From NCBI GenBank assembly GCA_015660815.1, contig JACSDF010000004.1, positions 1 to 61,427 on the forward strand: a stretch of 61,427 nt of DNA. Reading direction: 5' to 3'. The translations under genes were made by a program, and so were the position numbers. Shown in pieces: positions 37,837 through 48,199 of the stretch. Below the pieces are notes generated by a model. It had not been told where the DNA came from, did not search any database, and was given only the letters and a program-made list of their open reading frames with translations. The number at the start of each line of letters is the position of its first letter. Positions within the stretch are counted from its first letter, which is position 1. The stretch comes from Actinomycetota bacterium (GTDB lineage: Bacteria > Actinomycetota > Actinomycetes > Nanopelagicales > Nanopelagicaceae).

Positions 37837-39999
37837 TTAATTATTAGTTGTTCTATAGACGTCGTAGACGCCTTCGATTGTACGCACCGCTGCTAAGACG
37901 GCATCTAAGTGCGTTGCATCGGCCATTTCAAAAGTAAAGCGTGAAAAAGCTGTGCGATCTTTTGACGTACTTACAGAGGCACTTAAAATATTCACATGTT
38001 GATCCGAAAGCGTACGTGTCACATCGGCAAGAAGTGATGCGCGATCTAGCGCTTCCACTTGAATGTTAACTAGGAAAATTGAGCCGGCTCCTGCTCGCCA
38101 TTTTACTTCCACAACTCTATCGAACTGATTTGTTACTAAATCCCCGGCATTAACACAATCACTTCGATGTATGGAAACGCCACTGCCTTTAGTAATAAAG
38201 CCCATGATGTCATCACCTGGTACAGGTGTGCAGCAACGTGCGAGTTTAACGAGTACATCATCGGCGCCTTCAACATCTACGGCATTACTTGACCTACGAC
38301 TTACCGGCGCACGAGTTGGCAGAACATCCATAGTTGGTTCAGGATGAGAGTCATCCGCGCCGAGTGCGACGACTAACTTATCAATTATCGATGTCGCCGA
38401 AACATGTCCATCACCAACTGCAGAGTAAAGACCTTCGATATCGCTGTAGTGAAGATCATGGGCTAGCTCTAGAAGTGAGTGACCAGCAAATATCTTTTGC
38501 AACGGCAGACCGGCTTTGCGCATTTGGCGAGCGATTGATTCACGGCCAGCATCAATCGCCTCTTCTCTGCGCTCTTTGCTAAACCATGCCTTTATCTTTG
38601 AACGTGCGCGAGGGCTCTGTACAAAGTTGAGCCAATCTCGGCTCGGACCTGCATGCTCGCCCTTATTAGTTAAAATCTCTACAACATCACCATTACTTAA
38701 CCGAGATTCAAGTGGAACTAACCGTCCATTCACTTTCGCCCCAGCACATCGGATGCCTACATCGGTATGAACGGAAAAAGCGAAGTCCACTGGAGTCGAA
38801 CCCCCAGGAAGTGCGACAACACTCCCCTTTGGCGTAAATACGAAGACCTCGGGTGAACCTAAATCAAAGCGCAACGCCTCAAGGAACTCCGAAGGATCTT
38901 CTGTCTCCTTTTGCCATTCATGCAATTGGCGAAGCCATAACATTTCCGGCGAACTCTCGTTATTTTCATGTCCCTGCTTATATTTCCAGTGTGCTGCGAT
39001 GCCGAACTCAGCCCGCGAGTGCATATCAAAGGTTCGGATCTGAATCTCTATAGCTTTACCAGTCGGTCCAATAACCGTTGTATGAAGCGATTGATAGAGA
39101 TTAAATTTTGGCATCGCGATGTAATCTTTAAATCGCCCCGGAATTGGACTCCATCTAGCATGAATAGAGCCTAATACGGCGTAACAATCGCGCACATCAT
39201 CAACCAAGACTCGAATTCCTACTAAATCATAAATTTCATTGAACTCGCGTCCTCGAATAACCATTTTTTGATAGACCGAAAAAAAATGTTTTTGACGACC
39301 CGTAACCGTTGCATGAATCGAATCTTTTGCTAGATCATCGGTAACGATAGCGATAACCTGCGATGTTAGAGAATCGCGTGACGGTGATCGCTCGGCAACT
39401 AAACGTGAAATCTCTTCAAATTTCTTAGGCTCAAGAACTTCAAACGAGAGATCCTCTAACTCCCACTTAATTGCATTCATGCCTAACCGGTGCGCCAATG
39501 GAGCATAAATATCTAGAGTCTCACGGGCTTTGCGTTCAGCGTTTTCCTGTGAAACAAATTTCCAGGTTCGCGCATTGTGAAGACGGTCTGCAAGCTTGAT
39601 AACCAACACACGAATATCCCGAGACATCGCTACCACCATTTTACGGACGGTTTCAGCTTCGGCAGTGGGACCATATGTAAGGCGATCTAACTTAGTAACA
39701 CCGTCAACAAGATCAGCGATTTGATCGCCAAAATCTCGTCGCAACTCTTTGAGTGAGTACGGAGTGTCTTCCACGGTGTCATGCAAAAGCGCAGCGATAA
39801 TCGTTTCACTATTTAAACCCAACTCCGCCAAGATTTTAGCAACGGCAACAGGGTGCGTAATGTAGAGCTCACCGGATTTACGTAGTTGACCCGAATGTGC
39901 CTTTTGTGCAACGAGAAAGGCGCGCTCTACATCCTCGAGCTTGCTATTCGCATGATTTTCTTTGAGCGCACTTAATACTGGTGCAATCAAAGTATCCAC
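37837..39999 (-). CDS. rel: bifunctional (p)ppGpp synthetase/hydrolase Rel
   Basis: Rel makes and degrades the stringent-response alarmone. The hydrolase HD domain has YITHPVAVAKIL and LLHDTVEDTPYS. The synthetase domain has YDLVGIRVLVDD, GRFKDYIAMPKFNLYQSLHT and EIQIRTFDMH. RFKD is the RxKD form typical of bifunctional enzymes. A TGS domain (VFVFTPKGSVVALPGGSTPVDFAF), a zinc-finger region (ARCCTPVPGDDIMGFI) and a C-terminal ACT domain follow. It begins with GTG, and at 720 residues it is shorter at the N-terminus than many actinobacterial homologues. Confidence 0.96.
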   Translation of the reverse strand: MDTLIAPVLSALKENHANSKLEDVERAFLVAQKAHSGQLRKSGELYITHPVAVAKILAELGLNSETIIAALLHDTVEDTPYSLKELRRDFGDQIADLVDGVTKLDRLTYGPTAEAETVRKMVVAMSRDIRVLVIKLADRLHNARTWKFVSQENAERKARETLDIYAPLAHRLGMNAIKWELEDLSFEVLEPKKFEEISRLVAERSPSRDSLTSQVIAIVTDDLAKDSIHATVTGRQKHFFSVYQKMVIRGREFNEIYDLVGIRVLVDDVRDCYAVLGSIHARWSPIPGRFKDYIAMPKFNLYQSLHTTVIGPTGKAIEIQIRTFDMHSRAEFGIAAHWKYKQGHENNESSPEMLWLRQLHEWQKETEDPSEFLEALRFDLGSPEVFVFTPKGSVVALPGGSTPVDFAFSVHTDVGIRCAGAKVNGRLVPLESRLSNGDVVEILTNKGEHAGPSRDWLNFVQSPRARSKIKAWFSKERREEAIDAGRESIARQMRKAGLPLQKIFAGHSLLELAHDLHYSDIEGLYSAVGDGHVSATSIIDKLVVALGADDSHPEPTMDVLPTRAPVSRRSSNAVDVEGADDVLVKLARCCTPVPGDDIMGFITKGSGVSIHRSDCVNAGDLVTNQFDRVVEVKWRAGAGSIFLVNIQVEALDRASLLADVTRTLSDQHVNILSASVSTSKDRTAFSRFTFEMADATHLDAVLAAVRTIEGVYDVYRTTNN

Positions 40000-40008
40000 A
40001 AGAGCTGC

Positions 40009-41064
40009 CTACTTGCGACCTTTGCGCTTTGGTTGATTACGTGGACCACGGTTTTCAATCTTTGCAGTAACTGGTGCTGCGGCGGCAAAGACCGCTGGCG
40101 TTGCACTTCGACCATTTACTCGCTTGGCCAGGGCAATCATCGCCGGCTCTTTTTCACGTAACTGTGCAAGCACAGGAGGTGCAATAAAGACCGATGAATA
40201 TGTTCCGACGGCTAAACCAATAAATAGAGCAAGTGAGAGATCTTTGAGCGTTCCCGCACCGAGTAGACCCGCACCAACAAACAAGATTGAGCCAACTGGA
40301 AGTAAGGCAATAATAGAGGTGTTAAAGGAGCGAACAATCGTCTGATTAACGGCCAAATTTACCGCTTGAGAATATGTGCTCTTTGAAGTCGACGTTATGG
40401 TTCGAGTGTTTTCTCGAACCTTGTCAAAGACAACAACGGTGTCATAGAGCGAATAGCCAAGAATGGTGAGAAAACCAATGACCGTGGCTGGAGTTACATC
40501 AAATCCTACCAGTGCATAGATTCCGACTGTGATAAAGACGTCGTGTATAACGGCCACAATAGCCGCGACTGCCATCTTCGGCTCAAATGCCATAGCAAGA
40601 TAGAGCATGACGCAAATCAAGAAACCAATTAATCCATAGACCGCCTTACGAGTAATTTCTTTACCCCACGATGGTCCAACGATCTGAGTATCAATAGATT
40701 CTACGCTTACCGAAAACTTTGCGGCAAGGGCATCCTGAACGGCATTATTTTGAAGGTTATCAAGGGCCGCAGTTTGAACGCGCACTTTATCGGTGCCGAT
40801 ATTTTGAACGATTATTTCTCCGGAAATTCCAACAGAATCAACGGCAGCTCGTGCATCGGCAATTGAAGCGCTTTGCTTAGTAACCGTAAATGAAGATCCA
40901 CCTTTAAATTCAATGCCTAAATGTAGGCCCTGCCATATAAGGGCTGCGAGTGATAACAGGATGAAGAAAGCTGAAATTGAATACCACCGACGTCGATGGC
41001 CAATGAATTCAACTGATGTTTCACCGCGATAGAGACGACCACCTAGACCTGAAAATTTTGACAT
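40009..41064 (-). CDS. secF: protein translocase subunit SecF
   Basis: SecF works with SecD to drive late stages of protein export using the proton gradient. The 351-residue protein has six membrane segments. The conserved D4-type motif GIEFKGGSSFTV lies near residue 50, and VIGFLTILGYSLYDTVVVFDKVREN is in the membrane core. A basic Arg/Lys-rich tail (RNQPKRKGRK) ends the protein. It lies 3 bases downstream of secD. Confidence 0.97.
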   Translation of the reverse strand: MSKFSGLGGRLYRGETSVEFIGHRRRWYSISAFFILLSLAALIWQGLHLGIEFKGGSSFTVTKQSASIADARAAVDSVGISGEIIVQNIGTDKVRVQTAALDNLQNNAVQDALAAKFSVSVESIDTQIVGPSWGKEITRKAVYGLIGFLICVMLYLAMAFEPKMAVAAIVAVIHDVFITVGIYALVGFDVTPATVIGFLTILGYSLYDTVVVFDKVRENTRTITSTSKSTYSQAVNLAVNQTIVRSFNTSIIALLPVGSILFVGAGLLGAGTLKDLSLALFIGLAVGTYSSVFIAPPVLAQLREKEPAMIALAKRVNGRSATPAVFAAAAPVTAKIENRGPRNQPKRKGRK

Positions 41065-41067
41065 GAA

Positions 41068-42579
41068 TTACGCCTCCTTAGTAACTAGCAGGGTTCCTGT
41101 GCTCTTAGCTGATAGGCCAGAGAAGCGGTGACCAGATGCAAAGAAATTCAATCGAGCAAGAATCGTGACAAGAGGTTTCGTGAAAGTGAAGACCACAATG
41201 AGGTCAACCAAAGTGGTTAGACCTAAAGTAAATGCAAAGCCTCGAACTCCGCCGACGGCAAAGAAGTAGAGAAGTAATGCGGCAATAATCGAAACGAAGT
41301 CGGCGATTAAAATTGTGTGACGTGCGCGCAACCAGCCAGTTTCAACGGCAGTTCGAAGCGATTTACCCTCTCGCAGCTCATCTCGAATACGTTCGAAGTA
41401 GATAATGAATGAATCGGCAGTAACGCCGATAGCCACGATTGCACCCGCGATTCCAGCGAGTGTGAGCGTAAATCCAATCCATTCTCCAAGAAGTAAGAAG
41501 AGAAGCAATACAAGTGCGGTTGCCACTAGGAGTGAGCCGACCGTTACAAGGCCTAGACCTCTGTAGTAAAGCAGCGAGTAAAGAAAGACGAGAATGAGTC
41601 CAAGTCCACCTGCAATTAAACCAGCATCGAGTTGATCAGCACCAAGAGTTGGAGAGATCTGCTGAATTTCGCCACGGTCAAATGCCAATGGCAATGCGCC
41701 GTACTTTAAAACATTCGCTAAATCTTGAGCTTCCAGTTGTGTGAAGCTGCCAGTAATCTGAGCATTTCCAGATGGAATTGGTTCAGTGATTCGTGGAGAT
41801 GAAACAACTAAACCATCTAGAACAATCGCGACTTGATTAAGTGGTTCAACCAATGTTGTTACACGAGTGGTAAGTGCACCAAATGCTGTTGTTCCCTCGC
41901 CGTTAAAAGTCAGACTAACAAACCAAGCGCTTCCACCTTGGGTATCAATTCCAGCAGATGCTTTTGATATTTGACGGCCTAAAACTTCGGCTGGGGCTAA
42001 AATATATTTAGTGGTGCCTGCGCGATCGCAGACAGCAATCGTGTCTGTTGGTGCATCAGTTCCAGTTCCCTGAAGATTTTCTAACTTTGTACAATCTAGA
42101 GCTGCAAACGCTGCATTTACCTCTGCGCTCACACCAGCTGTTGGAGTTGCTGCAGGATCTGCAGTGCCTGTTGCCGCGGCACTTGCAAGAACTTGACGAA
42201 AACGAAGCTCTGCAGTTTGTCCAACTAATTCAATAACTCTACGGCCAGTATCTCCGGGAACCGAGATAACAATCTGACGACTAGTTCCACTTCCCTGCGC
42301 TGCAACTTCAGATTCAGCTACGCCCAGTGAGTTAACGCGTTGACGAATAATCGAAACGGCCTGATCAATCGCCTCATTCGTAACTTTTCCACTCTCGCCA
42401 GGGGCTATTCGCGGTTGGAGCGTTACTGATGTTCCGCCTCGAAGATCTAAGCCAAGACGAACGGAGGTCGCGCCTTGAACAAAGGCGATTCCAGCCATAG
42501 CAACGATTACCAGGGCAAGGATGGCCAACGAACGGCTCGGGCGAGTGGCCGTCTTTACGGGTTTATTAGTTGAGGACAT
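41068..42579 (-). CDS. secD: protein translocase subunit SecD
   Basis: SecD is the partner of SecF. It has one N-terminal membrane helix, the motif VRLGLDLRGGTSVTLQPR, a large extracytoplasmic region with an insertion rich in Ala and Thr around residues 135-165, and the C-terminal membrane core (GLGLILVFLYSLLYYRGLGL, GVTADSFIIYFERIRDELREG). Length is 503. It sits 11 bases after ruvB with no yajC between them. Confidence 0.97.
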   Translation of the reverse strand: MSSTNKPVKTATRPSRSLAILALVIVAMAGIAFVQGATSVRLGLDLRGGTSVTLQPRIAPGESGKVTNEAIDQAVSIIRQRVNSLGVAESEVAAQGSGTSRQIVISVPGDTGRRVIELVGQTAELRFRQVLASAAATGTADPAATPTAGVSAEVNAAFAALDCTKLENLQGTGTDAPTDTIAVCDRAGTTKYILAPAEVLGRQISKASAGIDTQGGSAWFVSLTFNGEGTTAFGALTTRVTTLVEPLNQVAIVLDGLVVSSPRITEPIPSGNAQITGSFTQLEAQDLANVLKYGALPLAFDRGEIQQISPTLGADQLDAGLIAGGLGLILVFLYSLLYYRGLGLVTVGSLLVATALVLLLFLLLGEWIGFTLTLAGIAGAIVAIGVTADSFIIYFERIRDELREGKSLRTAVETGWLRARHTILIADFVSIIAALLLYFFAVGGVRGFAFTLGLTTLVDLIVVFTFTKPLVTILARLNFFASGHRFSGLSAKSTGTLLVTKEA

Positions 42580-42590
42580 AGAGGCAGAGT

Positions 42591-43631
42591 CTAGGCATCA
42601 TTTGCAGGCGTGTCGAAAAGAGATGCGAGTTGAGGAGGTGGTGTTCGTCCTATATGGGCAAAACCCATCGCCGTAGCCACTCTCCCCCGCGGAGTCCTGG
42701 CCATAAAGCCATTTCTTACTAAGAAAGGCTCGGCCACAGATTCAACGGTTTCAACCTCTTCACCAACTGCAATTGCTAGCGTCGATAACCCAACCGGGCC
42801 GCCATTAAAGCGCTCGATTAAAGCGGTAAGCACGCCTCGGTCTAGGCGATCTAGACCTGCAGCATCTACTTCGTAGATTTCAAGTGCGGCGCGAGTATCT
42901 TCAAGGTCGATCAAAGCGCTGCCCTTAACTTGACCATAATCTCGAACGCGGCGAAGAAGGCGATTGGCAATTCTAGGAGTTCCACGGGAGCGCGAAGATA
43001 TTTCAACGATTGCATCCTCTGCAATTTTAATATCTAGTAAATGCGCACTCCTGCTGATTACTTGCGCTAACTCACTATCGCTGTAAAAATCTAAATGCGC
43101 GGTAAAACCAAAGCGATCACGCAGCGGGCTGGTTAATAAACCGCTACGAGTAGTCGCTCCGACCAAAGTGAAATGTGGAAGTGAAAGCGGGATAGCTGTG
43201 GCACCAGGACCCTTGCCGACAACGACATCTACTCTAAAATCCTCCATCGCCAAATACAGAAGCTCTTCGGCGGGCCGCGGTAATCGATGGATCTCATCGA
43301 GAAATAAAATTTCGCCCTCGACTAGTGAGGACAGGATCGCTGCAAGATCGCCAGCATGCGTAATCGCCGGTCCACTAGTAATTCGAATCGGTGCCGACAT
43401 CTCGCTAGCCAGAATAAGAGCCAACGTTGTCTTTCCTAAACCTGGTGGTCCAGAAAGCAAAATATGATCTGCAGAAGATCCGCGATGGCGCGCAGCAGTA
43501 AGAAGTACATCGATCTGCTCCCGCACTCGATGCTGTCCAATAAACTCTTTTAAGCTAGTTGGGCGAAGTGCCTGTTCAACGGCTGATTCTTCGCTTTTGA
43601 TGCTTGAGCCCAGTAAACGATCCTCAGCCAC
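42591..43631 (-). CDS. ruvB: Holliday junction branch migration ATPase RuvB
   Basis: RuvB is the AAA+ motor of the RuvABC complex. Walker [16 protein letters not shown], Walker B FLDEIHRL, sensor [19 protein letters not shown] and the arginine finger region [19 protein letters not shown] are intact. A C-terminal winged helix follows. The frame is open to 43658, but GTG 43631 is preferred: GGAAAG stands seven bases upstream, and the start overlaps the ruvA stop by 8 bases. This gives 346 residues. Confidence 0.95.
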   Translation of the reverse strand: MAEDRLLGSSIKSEESAVEQALRPTSLKEFIGQHRVREQIDVLLTAARHRGSSADHILLSGPPGLGKTTLALILASEMSAPIRITSGPAITHAGDLAAILSSLVEGEILFLDEIHRLPRPAEELLYLAMEDFRVDVVVGKGPGATAIPLSLPHFTLVGATTRSGLLTSPLRDRFGFTAHLDFYSDSELAQVISRSAHLLDIKIAEDAIVEISSRSRGTPRIANRLLRRVRDYGQVKGSALIDLEDTRAALEIYEVDAAGLDRLDRGVLTALIERFNGGPVGLSTLAIAVGEEVETVESVAEPFLVRNGFMARTPRGRVATAMGFAHIGRTPPPQLASLFDTPANDA

Positions 43632-44238
43632 GTGAAATCTTTCCATGCGCCAATGCATCTTTTAGTAAATCGCCCAATGCAATGTTTTTTGGCTCGATGC
43701 CATCACTTGCTAATCTGGAAACTAAAGCTGTGATCGCTGCATCGGAATCTCTAGGTGAAAAACCAAGTGTGATCAATGCACCAGCTAAATCCTCACGCCA
43801 TGCCGGAAGATGCGCCGGATATTCTGCAGAGCCAGTCAGTGATGTTAACTTTCCTTTCATCTCAAGAATTAATCGCTGTGCGCCTTTTTTGCCGATGCCA
43901 GGCACGCGTTCGATAGATGCAACATCATCGTGTGCTATCGCCCGAGCCAAATCTTCTGGTGACAGCGCTCCGAGAATAGAGAGTGCAACTTTCGGACCGA
44001 TTCCAGAAACTGTTTGAACTAGTTCAAATATCGTGCGTGCCTCTTCATGTGCAAATCCAAAAAGCGTGAGGGAGTCTTCGCGCACGACTAAAGTTGTATA
44101 GAGAAGTATCTGAGATCCAATACTGACTTCAGCTGCCGTATGCGCGTTAACCAAAATGCTTAAGCCAACTCCCCCAACTTCAACGATCAAGCGGTCGCTG
44201 TGAACGGCTCGAACAACTCCATTTACTGTAGAAATCAT
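43624..44238 (-). CDS. ruvA: Holliday junction DNA-binding protein RuvA
   Basis: RuvA binds four-way junctions and loads RuvB. The 204-residue protein has the OB-fold N-terminus [12 protein letters not shown], two helix-hairpin-helix motifs ([13 protein letters not shown] and [17 protein letters not shown]) and the C-terminal RuvB-contact domain with [16 protein letters not shown]. The ruvC stop and ruvA start are directly adjacent. Confidence 0.97.
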   Translation of the reverse strand: MISTVNGVVRAVHSDRLIVEVGGVGLSILVNAHTAAEVSIGSQILLYTTLVVREDSLTLFGFAHEEARTIFELVQTVSGIGPKVALSILGALSPEDLARAIAHDDVASIERVPGIGKKGAQRLILEMKGKLTSLTGSAEYPAHLPAWREDLAGALITLGFSPRDSDAAITALVSRLASDGIEPKNIALGDLLKDALAHGKISRG

Positions 44239-44775
44239 TTAAGCGCGTAGTTTTCTCAGTCGGGCCTGCTCAATAGATAACGCTGATGCAATCTTTGCCG
44301 TTGCCCCGCCCCGCCAAATATGACAGATTGCAAGGGCCAACGCATCAGTGGCATCAACCGGTTTTGGAATCTCAGTTAAGTTCAAAAGTTTGGCCACCAT
44401 CTGTGCAACTTGAGCTTTGTTAGCACGTCCTGAGCCCGTCACTGAAGCTTTTACTTCACTAGGCGTGTGCATCATTACTGGAATCCCTGATTTTGCTGCG
44501 ATTAGTAACGCTACTCCGGCGGCTTGAGCCGTGCCCATGACGGTGCGAACATTATGTTGGGCAAAGACGCGTTCGACTGCGATGCAATCTGGGCTCCATA
44601 CGGAGATCCAATCATTAATTGATGTATCTAATTCAAGAAGGCGGGATTCAAGTGCGAGAGTAGATGGAGTTAAAATCACACCAACGCCAATCATTGTTAG
44701 AGGACGACCAACTGCGCCTTCGACTATCCCAATACCGCAGCGCGTCAGACCTGGATCAATACCGAGAACTCGCAT
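44239..44775 (-). CDS. ruvC: Holliday junction resolvase RuvC
   Basis: RuvC cuts Holliday junctions. The RNase H-fold catalytic residues are in GIDPGLTRCGIG (first Asp), AVERVFAQHN (Glu) and the late DATDALALAICH (Asp pair). Length is 178. As first gene of ruvCAB it has a TAGGGT -10 box six bases before the ATG, suggesting a leaderless operon transcript. Confidence 0.97.
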   Translation of the reverse strand: MRVLGIDPGLTRCGIGIVEGAVGRPLTMIGVGVILTPSTLALESRLLELDTSINDWISVWSPDCIAVERVFAQHNVRTVMGTAQAAGVALLIAAKSGIPVMMHTPSEVKASVTGSGRANKAQVAQMVAKLLNLTEIPKPVDATDALALAICHIWRGGATAKIASALSIEQARLRKLRA

Positions 44776-44781
44776 CGCACC

Positions 44782-44787
44782 ACCCTA
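44782..44787 (-). promoter_or_regulatory. -10 box of likely leaderless ruvC promoter
   Basis: TAGGGT on the minus strand, 6 bases before the ruvC ATG, with no ribosome binding site. It lies in the 61-base gap between yebC and ruvC. No SOS-box-like palindrome is seen there. Confidence 0.4.
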
Positions 44788-44836
44788 ACTACATCACGTT
44801 TAATAAGGGTTCTAGCCTAGAGTTTTACCCACTTCA

Positions 44837-45589
44837 TTACTCAAGGCTCGCCATAACCTCATCACTTACATCAAAATTACTAAAGACATTCTGCACATCA
44901 TCGAGCTCTTCGATGGCATCTATGAGTTCAAATACTTTCTTGGCGCTCTCGGCATCGAGCTCAATCTGCAATGAAGGAAGAAAAGAGGAGTCTGCCGATT
45001 CATAGTCAATCCCTGCGCCTTGAAGTGCAGTACGCACTGGGACTAAACCACTTGGCTCACTTACTACTTCAAAGGCCGTACCTAAATCATTGACCTCCTC
45101 GGCTCCAGCATCGAGGACCGCCTCAAGAATTGAATCTTCGGTGAGGTCGGCAGTTTTATTCACGATAATCACGCCTTTGCGATTAAACAAGTATGCAACC
45201 GATCCTGGGTCGGCCATAGTTCCACCATTTCGTGTAACTGCAACGCGAACTTCAGAGGATGATCTATTTCGATTATCTGTAAGACACTCAATCATTATTG
45301 CAACACCACTCGGGCCATATCCCTCATACATAATTGTTTGGTAATCCGCCGCACCTAGCTCTAGGCCCGCTCCTCGTTTGACGGCACGTTCAATATTATC
45401 CGCGGGCATAGATGATTTCTTCGCTTTTGTAATTGCATCAAAGAGCGTCGGATTTCCATCAAGATCGGCGCCACCATTTCGCGCAGCTACTTCAATTGCA
45501 CGGATCTGTTTTGCAAAAACCTTTGCACGACGGCTATCAATGATCGCCTTCTTGTGCTTAGTTGTCGCCCATTTGGAATGGCCAGACAT
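44837..45589 (-). CDS. yebC: YebC/PmpR family regulatory protein
   Basis: A 250-residue YebC family protein, with [21 protein letters not shown] at the start, then [21 protein letters not shown] and [19 protein letters not shown]. Family members have been described as transcription regulators and more recently as factors that help ribosomes at polyproline stretches. The position before ruvCAB is conserved widely. AAAGGGG precedes the ATG by about 6 bases. Confidence 0.95.
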   Translation of the reverse strand: MSGHSKWATTKHKKAIIDSRRAKVFAKQIRAIEVAARNGGADLDGNPTLFDAITKAKKSSMPADNIERAVKRGAGLELGAADYQTIMYEGYGPSGVAIMIECLTDNRNRSSSEVRVAVTRNGGTMADPGSVAYLFNRKGVIIVNKTADLTEDSILEAVLDAGAEEVNDLGTAFEVVSEPSGLVPVRTALQGAGIDYESADSSFLPSLQIELDAESAKKVFELIDAIEELDDVQNVFSNFDVSDEVMASLE

Positions 45590-45631
45590 TTCATTCCCCT
45601 TTACCGATTTAACCTTTTTGTAATGTTCGAA

Positions 45632-46228
45632 CTACTGTACCTGCTTTAACGCACCTCGTGCTACTTCCTCAATAAAGTATCGGTGAATTCTGTGATCTCC
45701 AGTTAGCTCTGGATGAAAAGATGTCGCCAAGATGGTTGATGAGCGCACCGCAACTGGGTGTGAATCAATCTGCGCTAAAACTTCAATTCCAGTACCTACT
45801 TTTTCTACCCACGGCGCACGAATAAAGACGGCGCGAAGTGCTACATCGCTTCCATCTGCAAATGCAATATCGGATTCGAAGGAATCTACCTGTCGTCCAA
45901 AGGCATTTCTTCGAACAGTAATATCCAGACCCCCAAAGACCTCTTGTCCATCCATCGCATCAAGAATGTTGTCGGCCAATAAAATCATCCCTGCACACGA
46001 ACCATAAACCGGCATTCCTGAAGCAATTCTCATCTTTATTGGATTGAAAAGCTCAAAACTCTTGGCTAAATGTGCGATGGTCGTTGATTCACCGCCAGGA
46101 ATAATTAAGGCCTCAACTGCATCTAACTCCTGGGGGCGTCGAATTGCCGTTGGGTAGACTCCACAAGCAATGAGCGCGCTAACATGTTCGCGAACATCAC
46201 CTTGTAGAGCAAGAACTCCAACTCTCAT
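45632..46228 (-). CDS. pdxT: pyridoxal 5'-phosphate synthase glutaminase subunit PdxT
   Basis: PdxT hydrolyses glutamine and passes ammonia to PdxS. Class I amidotransferase motifs are [12 protein letters not shown], the nucleophile in [11 protein letters not shown] and the catalytic histidine in [10 protein letters not shown]. The frame extends to a TTG at 46249 inside pdxS, but ATG 46228 ([16 protein letters not shown]) matches the family and gives 198 residues. Confidence 0.96.
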   Translation of the reverse strand: MRVGVLALQGDVREHVSALIACGVYPTAIRRPQELDAVEALIIPGGESTTIAHLAKSFELFNPIKMRIASGMPVYGSCAGMILLADNILDAMDGQEVFGGLDITVRRNAFGRQVDSFESDIAFADGSDVALRAVFIRAPWVEKVGTGIEVLAQIDSHPVAVRSSTILATSFHPELTGDHRIHRYFIEEVARGALKQVQ

Positions 46229-46242
46229 TTTCGAAACGCTTA

Positions 46243-47130
46243 CTACCAACCACGCTCTGCAAGACGGTGAGGTGCAGGAAGATCGGCGACATTTATTCCA
46301 ACCATAGCTTCTCCAAGTCCGCGTGAAGCATCAGCGATAACTTTAGGGTCATCCCAAAAAGTAGTTGCGCGAACACAAGCGGCAGCGCGTTGAGCAGGAT
46401 TGCCTGACTTAAAGATTCCGGAGCCGATAAAGACGCCATCTGCACCCATGCTCATCATCAATGCTGCATCGGCAGGGGTAGCAATTCCGCCAGCGGTAAA
46501 AAGAACGACTGGAAGTTTGCCTTTTTCAGCGACCTCTTTTACTAATTCATACGGTGCCTGCAACTCTTTTGCTGCAACATAGAGTTCATCTTCACGAAGA
46601 GATGATAGGCGGCGAATTTCACCATTAATTTCACGCATGTGTTGCATTGCGTTAGAAACATCACCCGTGCCGGCTTCGCCCTTTGAGCGAATCATGGCCG
46701 CGCCTTCATTAATGCGACGTAGCGCTTCGCCAAGATTTGTAGCGCCGCAAACAAATGGCACAGTAAAGCCCCACTTATCAATATGATTTTTATAATCTGC
46801 CGGAGTTAAAACCTCTGACTCATCGATGTAATCAACACCTAGCGACTGTAGAACTTGAGCTTCCACAAAGTGCCCGATGCGTGCCTTCGCCATAACTGGA
46901 ATTGTGACCGCGGCCTTAATCTTTTCAATCATGTCTGGATCAGACATGCGCGCCACGCCACCTTGTGCGCGAATATCGGCAGGTACACGTTCAAGTGCCA
47001 TTACGGCAACTGCGCCAGCATCTTCGGCAATCTTTGCCTGCTCTGCGTTGACGACATCCATGATGACGCCACCTTTGAGCATCTCTGCCATGCCTCGCTT
47101 GACTCGCCCAGTACCTGTTTCATGCGCCAT
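46243..47130 (-). CDS. pdxS: pyridoxal 5'-phosphate synthase subunit PdxS
   Basis: PdxS builds PLP from ribose 5-phosphate, glyceraldehyde 3-phosphate and ammonia from PdxT. The 295-residue barrel has [20 protein letters not shown] with a substrate-binding Asp, [34 protein letters not shown] with the key lysine and [19 protein letters not shown] precedes the ATG. PLP made here would serve enzymes such as the PabC homologue. Confidence 0.98.
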   Translation of the reverse strand: MAHETGTGRVKRGMAEMLKGGVIMDVVNAEQAKIAEDAGAVAVMALERVPADIRAQGGVARMSDPDMIEKIKAAVTIPVMAKARIGHFVEAQVLQSLGVDYIDESEVLTPADYKNHIDKWGFTVPFVCGATNLGEALRRINEGAAMIRSKGEAGTGDVSNAMQHMREINGEIRRLSSLREDELYVAAKELQAPYELVKEVAEKGKLPVVLFTAGGIATPADAALMMSMGADGVFIGSGIFKSGNPAQRAAACVRATTFWDDPKVIADASRGLGEAMVGINVADLPAPHRLAERGW

Positions 47131-47170
47131 TACGGATCTCCAATGTATTCACTTTTACTAGAGGGATATC

Positions 47171-48199
47171 CTACTTTGTTGGTGATGGCTCCGCGCTCGG
47201 AGATATGAGTGTGAAATCCGGCTCGGTATCGGTCAACGCCACCCAAATGTTGCCTGGCGCGAAAGCGATTTCACTGCCATCTAGGGCTGTCCACGTTGTA
47301 CCTACTTCGTCAGAGGCACGGCTCCATGTCGCGGTATAGCTTTTACCATCGCGCAAAATGTAGCCAGTTCCGGTTCCTACGCTCCTTGAAAGGGGTGTAA
47401 CGCCCCCAAACTTATCTCCGTAAATGGAAGGAGTGATCGATGTAATTTGAATAACAAAGGTTGCAGCGCCTAACTGCTTTCCGGTATCGGCAAGATTGGG
47501 TTCATTGTTGTACGTTAAAAGCCACCTGTTTTCAACAAATGACCATATGACCCCATACTGCGCGGCTGGCCAGCGGATCACTGCACGAGAAATCGGAACC
47601 CCAACTGATTCGACTTTCCCAAACTTCCAACCAACTGATTTCGCAGAATCGACGACATATCCCTTCTCTACAATTCTCTGCATCAATAAATCGGCGCGTA
47701 GAACCATTGCATGCGGCTGATTTCTAGTTGGATCCGTCGTATAAATCGTTGGAGATTGAGATTGCGCGCCGAGATTAGCTACATTTGCTGCATCGATGAC
47801 AGGATAAAGCTTTCGTTGAGCACCACTGTATGCAAATGCAACTCTCCCATATTGGCTCATGATCTCTATATCTGAAATTCGTGCACTTCGAATTGGACCA
47901 ACACGCATCGGGATCACTGAAGAGAAGACTGCCGCCAGGCGCGTGAGACCACCCTCAACTTGTTCGATGTAGACAACATCGGCATCCTCTAAACCAATTT
48001 GCGGACGCGCTGGATTTGTATCATCAATCTTTACTACTAAAACTGGACCATTAATCCCCTCGCGACCACTTAAAACGCTGTATTCAATAGTTTTAGGAGT
48101 TGAAATGGGTTTGGCAATTTTTTGAGTCAGTTCTGCGCAACTGCTGACCAAAAGTAGGATGATGAGGCTGCACAGAGCTAATGCGGTTTTAGATCGCAT
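47171..48199 (-). CDS. DUF3048 lipoprotein (YerB-like)
   Basis: The 342-residue protein starts with a lipoprotein signal: MRSKTALALCSLIILLLVSS followed by the lipobox cysteine of VSSC. The rest matches DUF3048 (VLVVKIDDTNPARPQIGLED, YIEQVEGGLTRLAAVFSS, VGPIRSARISDIEI, TDPTRNQPHAMV). Its role is unknown, and it should sit on the outside of the membrane. ATG 48199 is chosen over a TTG at 48208. Its start overlaps the end of the LemA-like gene. Confidence 0.85.
   Translation of the reverse strand: MRSKTALALCSLIILLLVSSCAELTQKIAKPISTPKTIEYSVLSGREGINGPVLVVKIDDTNPARPQIGLEDADVVYIEQVEGGLTRLAAVFSSVIPMRVGPIRSARISDIEIMSQYGRVAFAYSGAQRKLYPVIDAANVANLGAQSQSPTIYTTDPTRNQPHAMVLRADLLMQRIVEKGYVVDSAKSVGWKFGKVESVGVPISRAVIRWPAAQYGVIWSFVENRWLLTYNNEPNLADTGKQLGAATFVIQITSITPSIYGDKFGGVTPLSRSVGTGTGYILRDGKSYTATWSRASDEVGTTWTALDGSEIAFAPGNIWVALTDTEPDFTLISPSAEPSPTK

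Noticed and set aside
44776-44836. SOS box upstream of ruvCAB
   Set aside because: No GAAC...GTTC-type palindrome is present in the 61-base gap.
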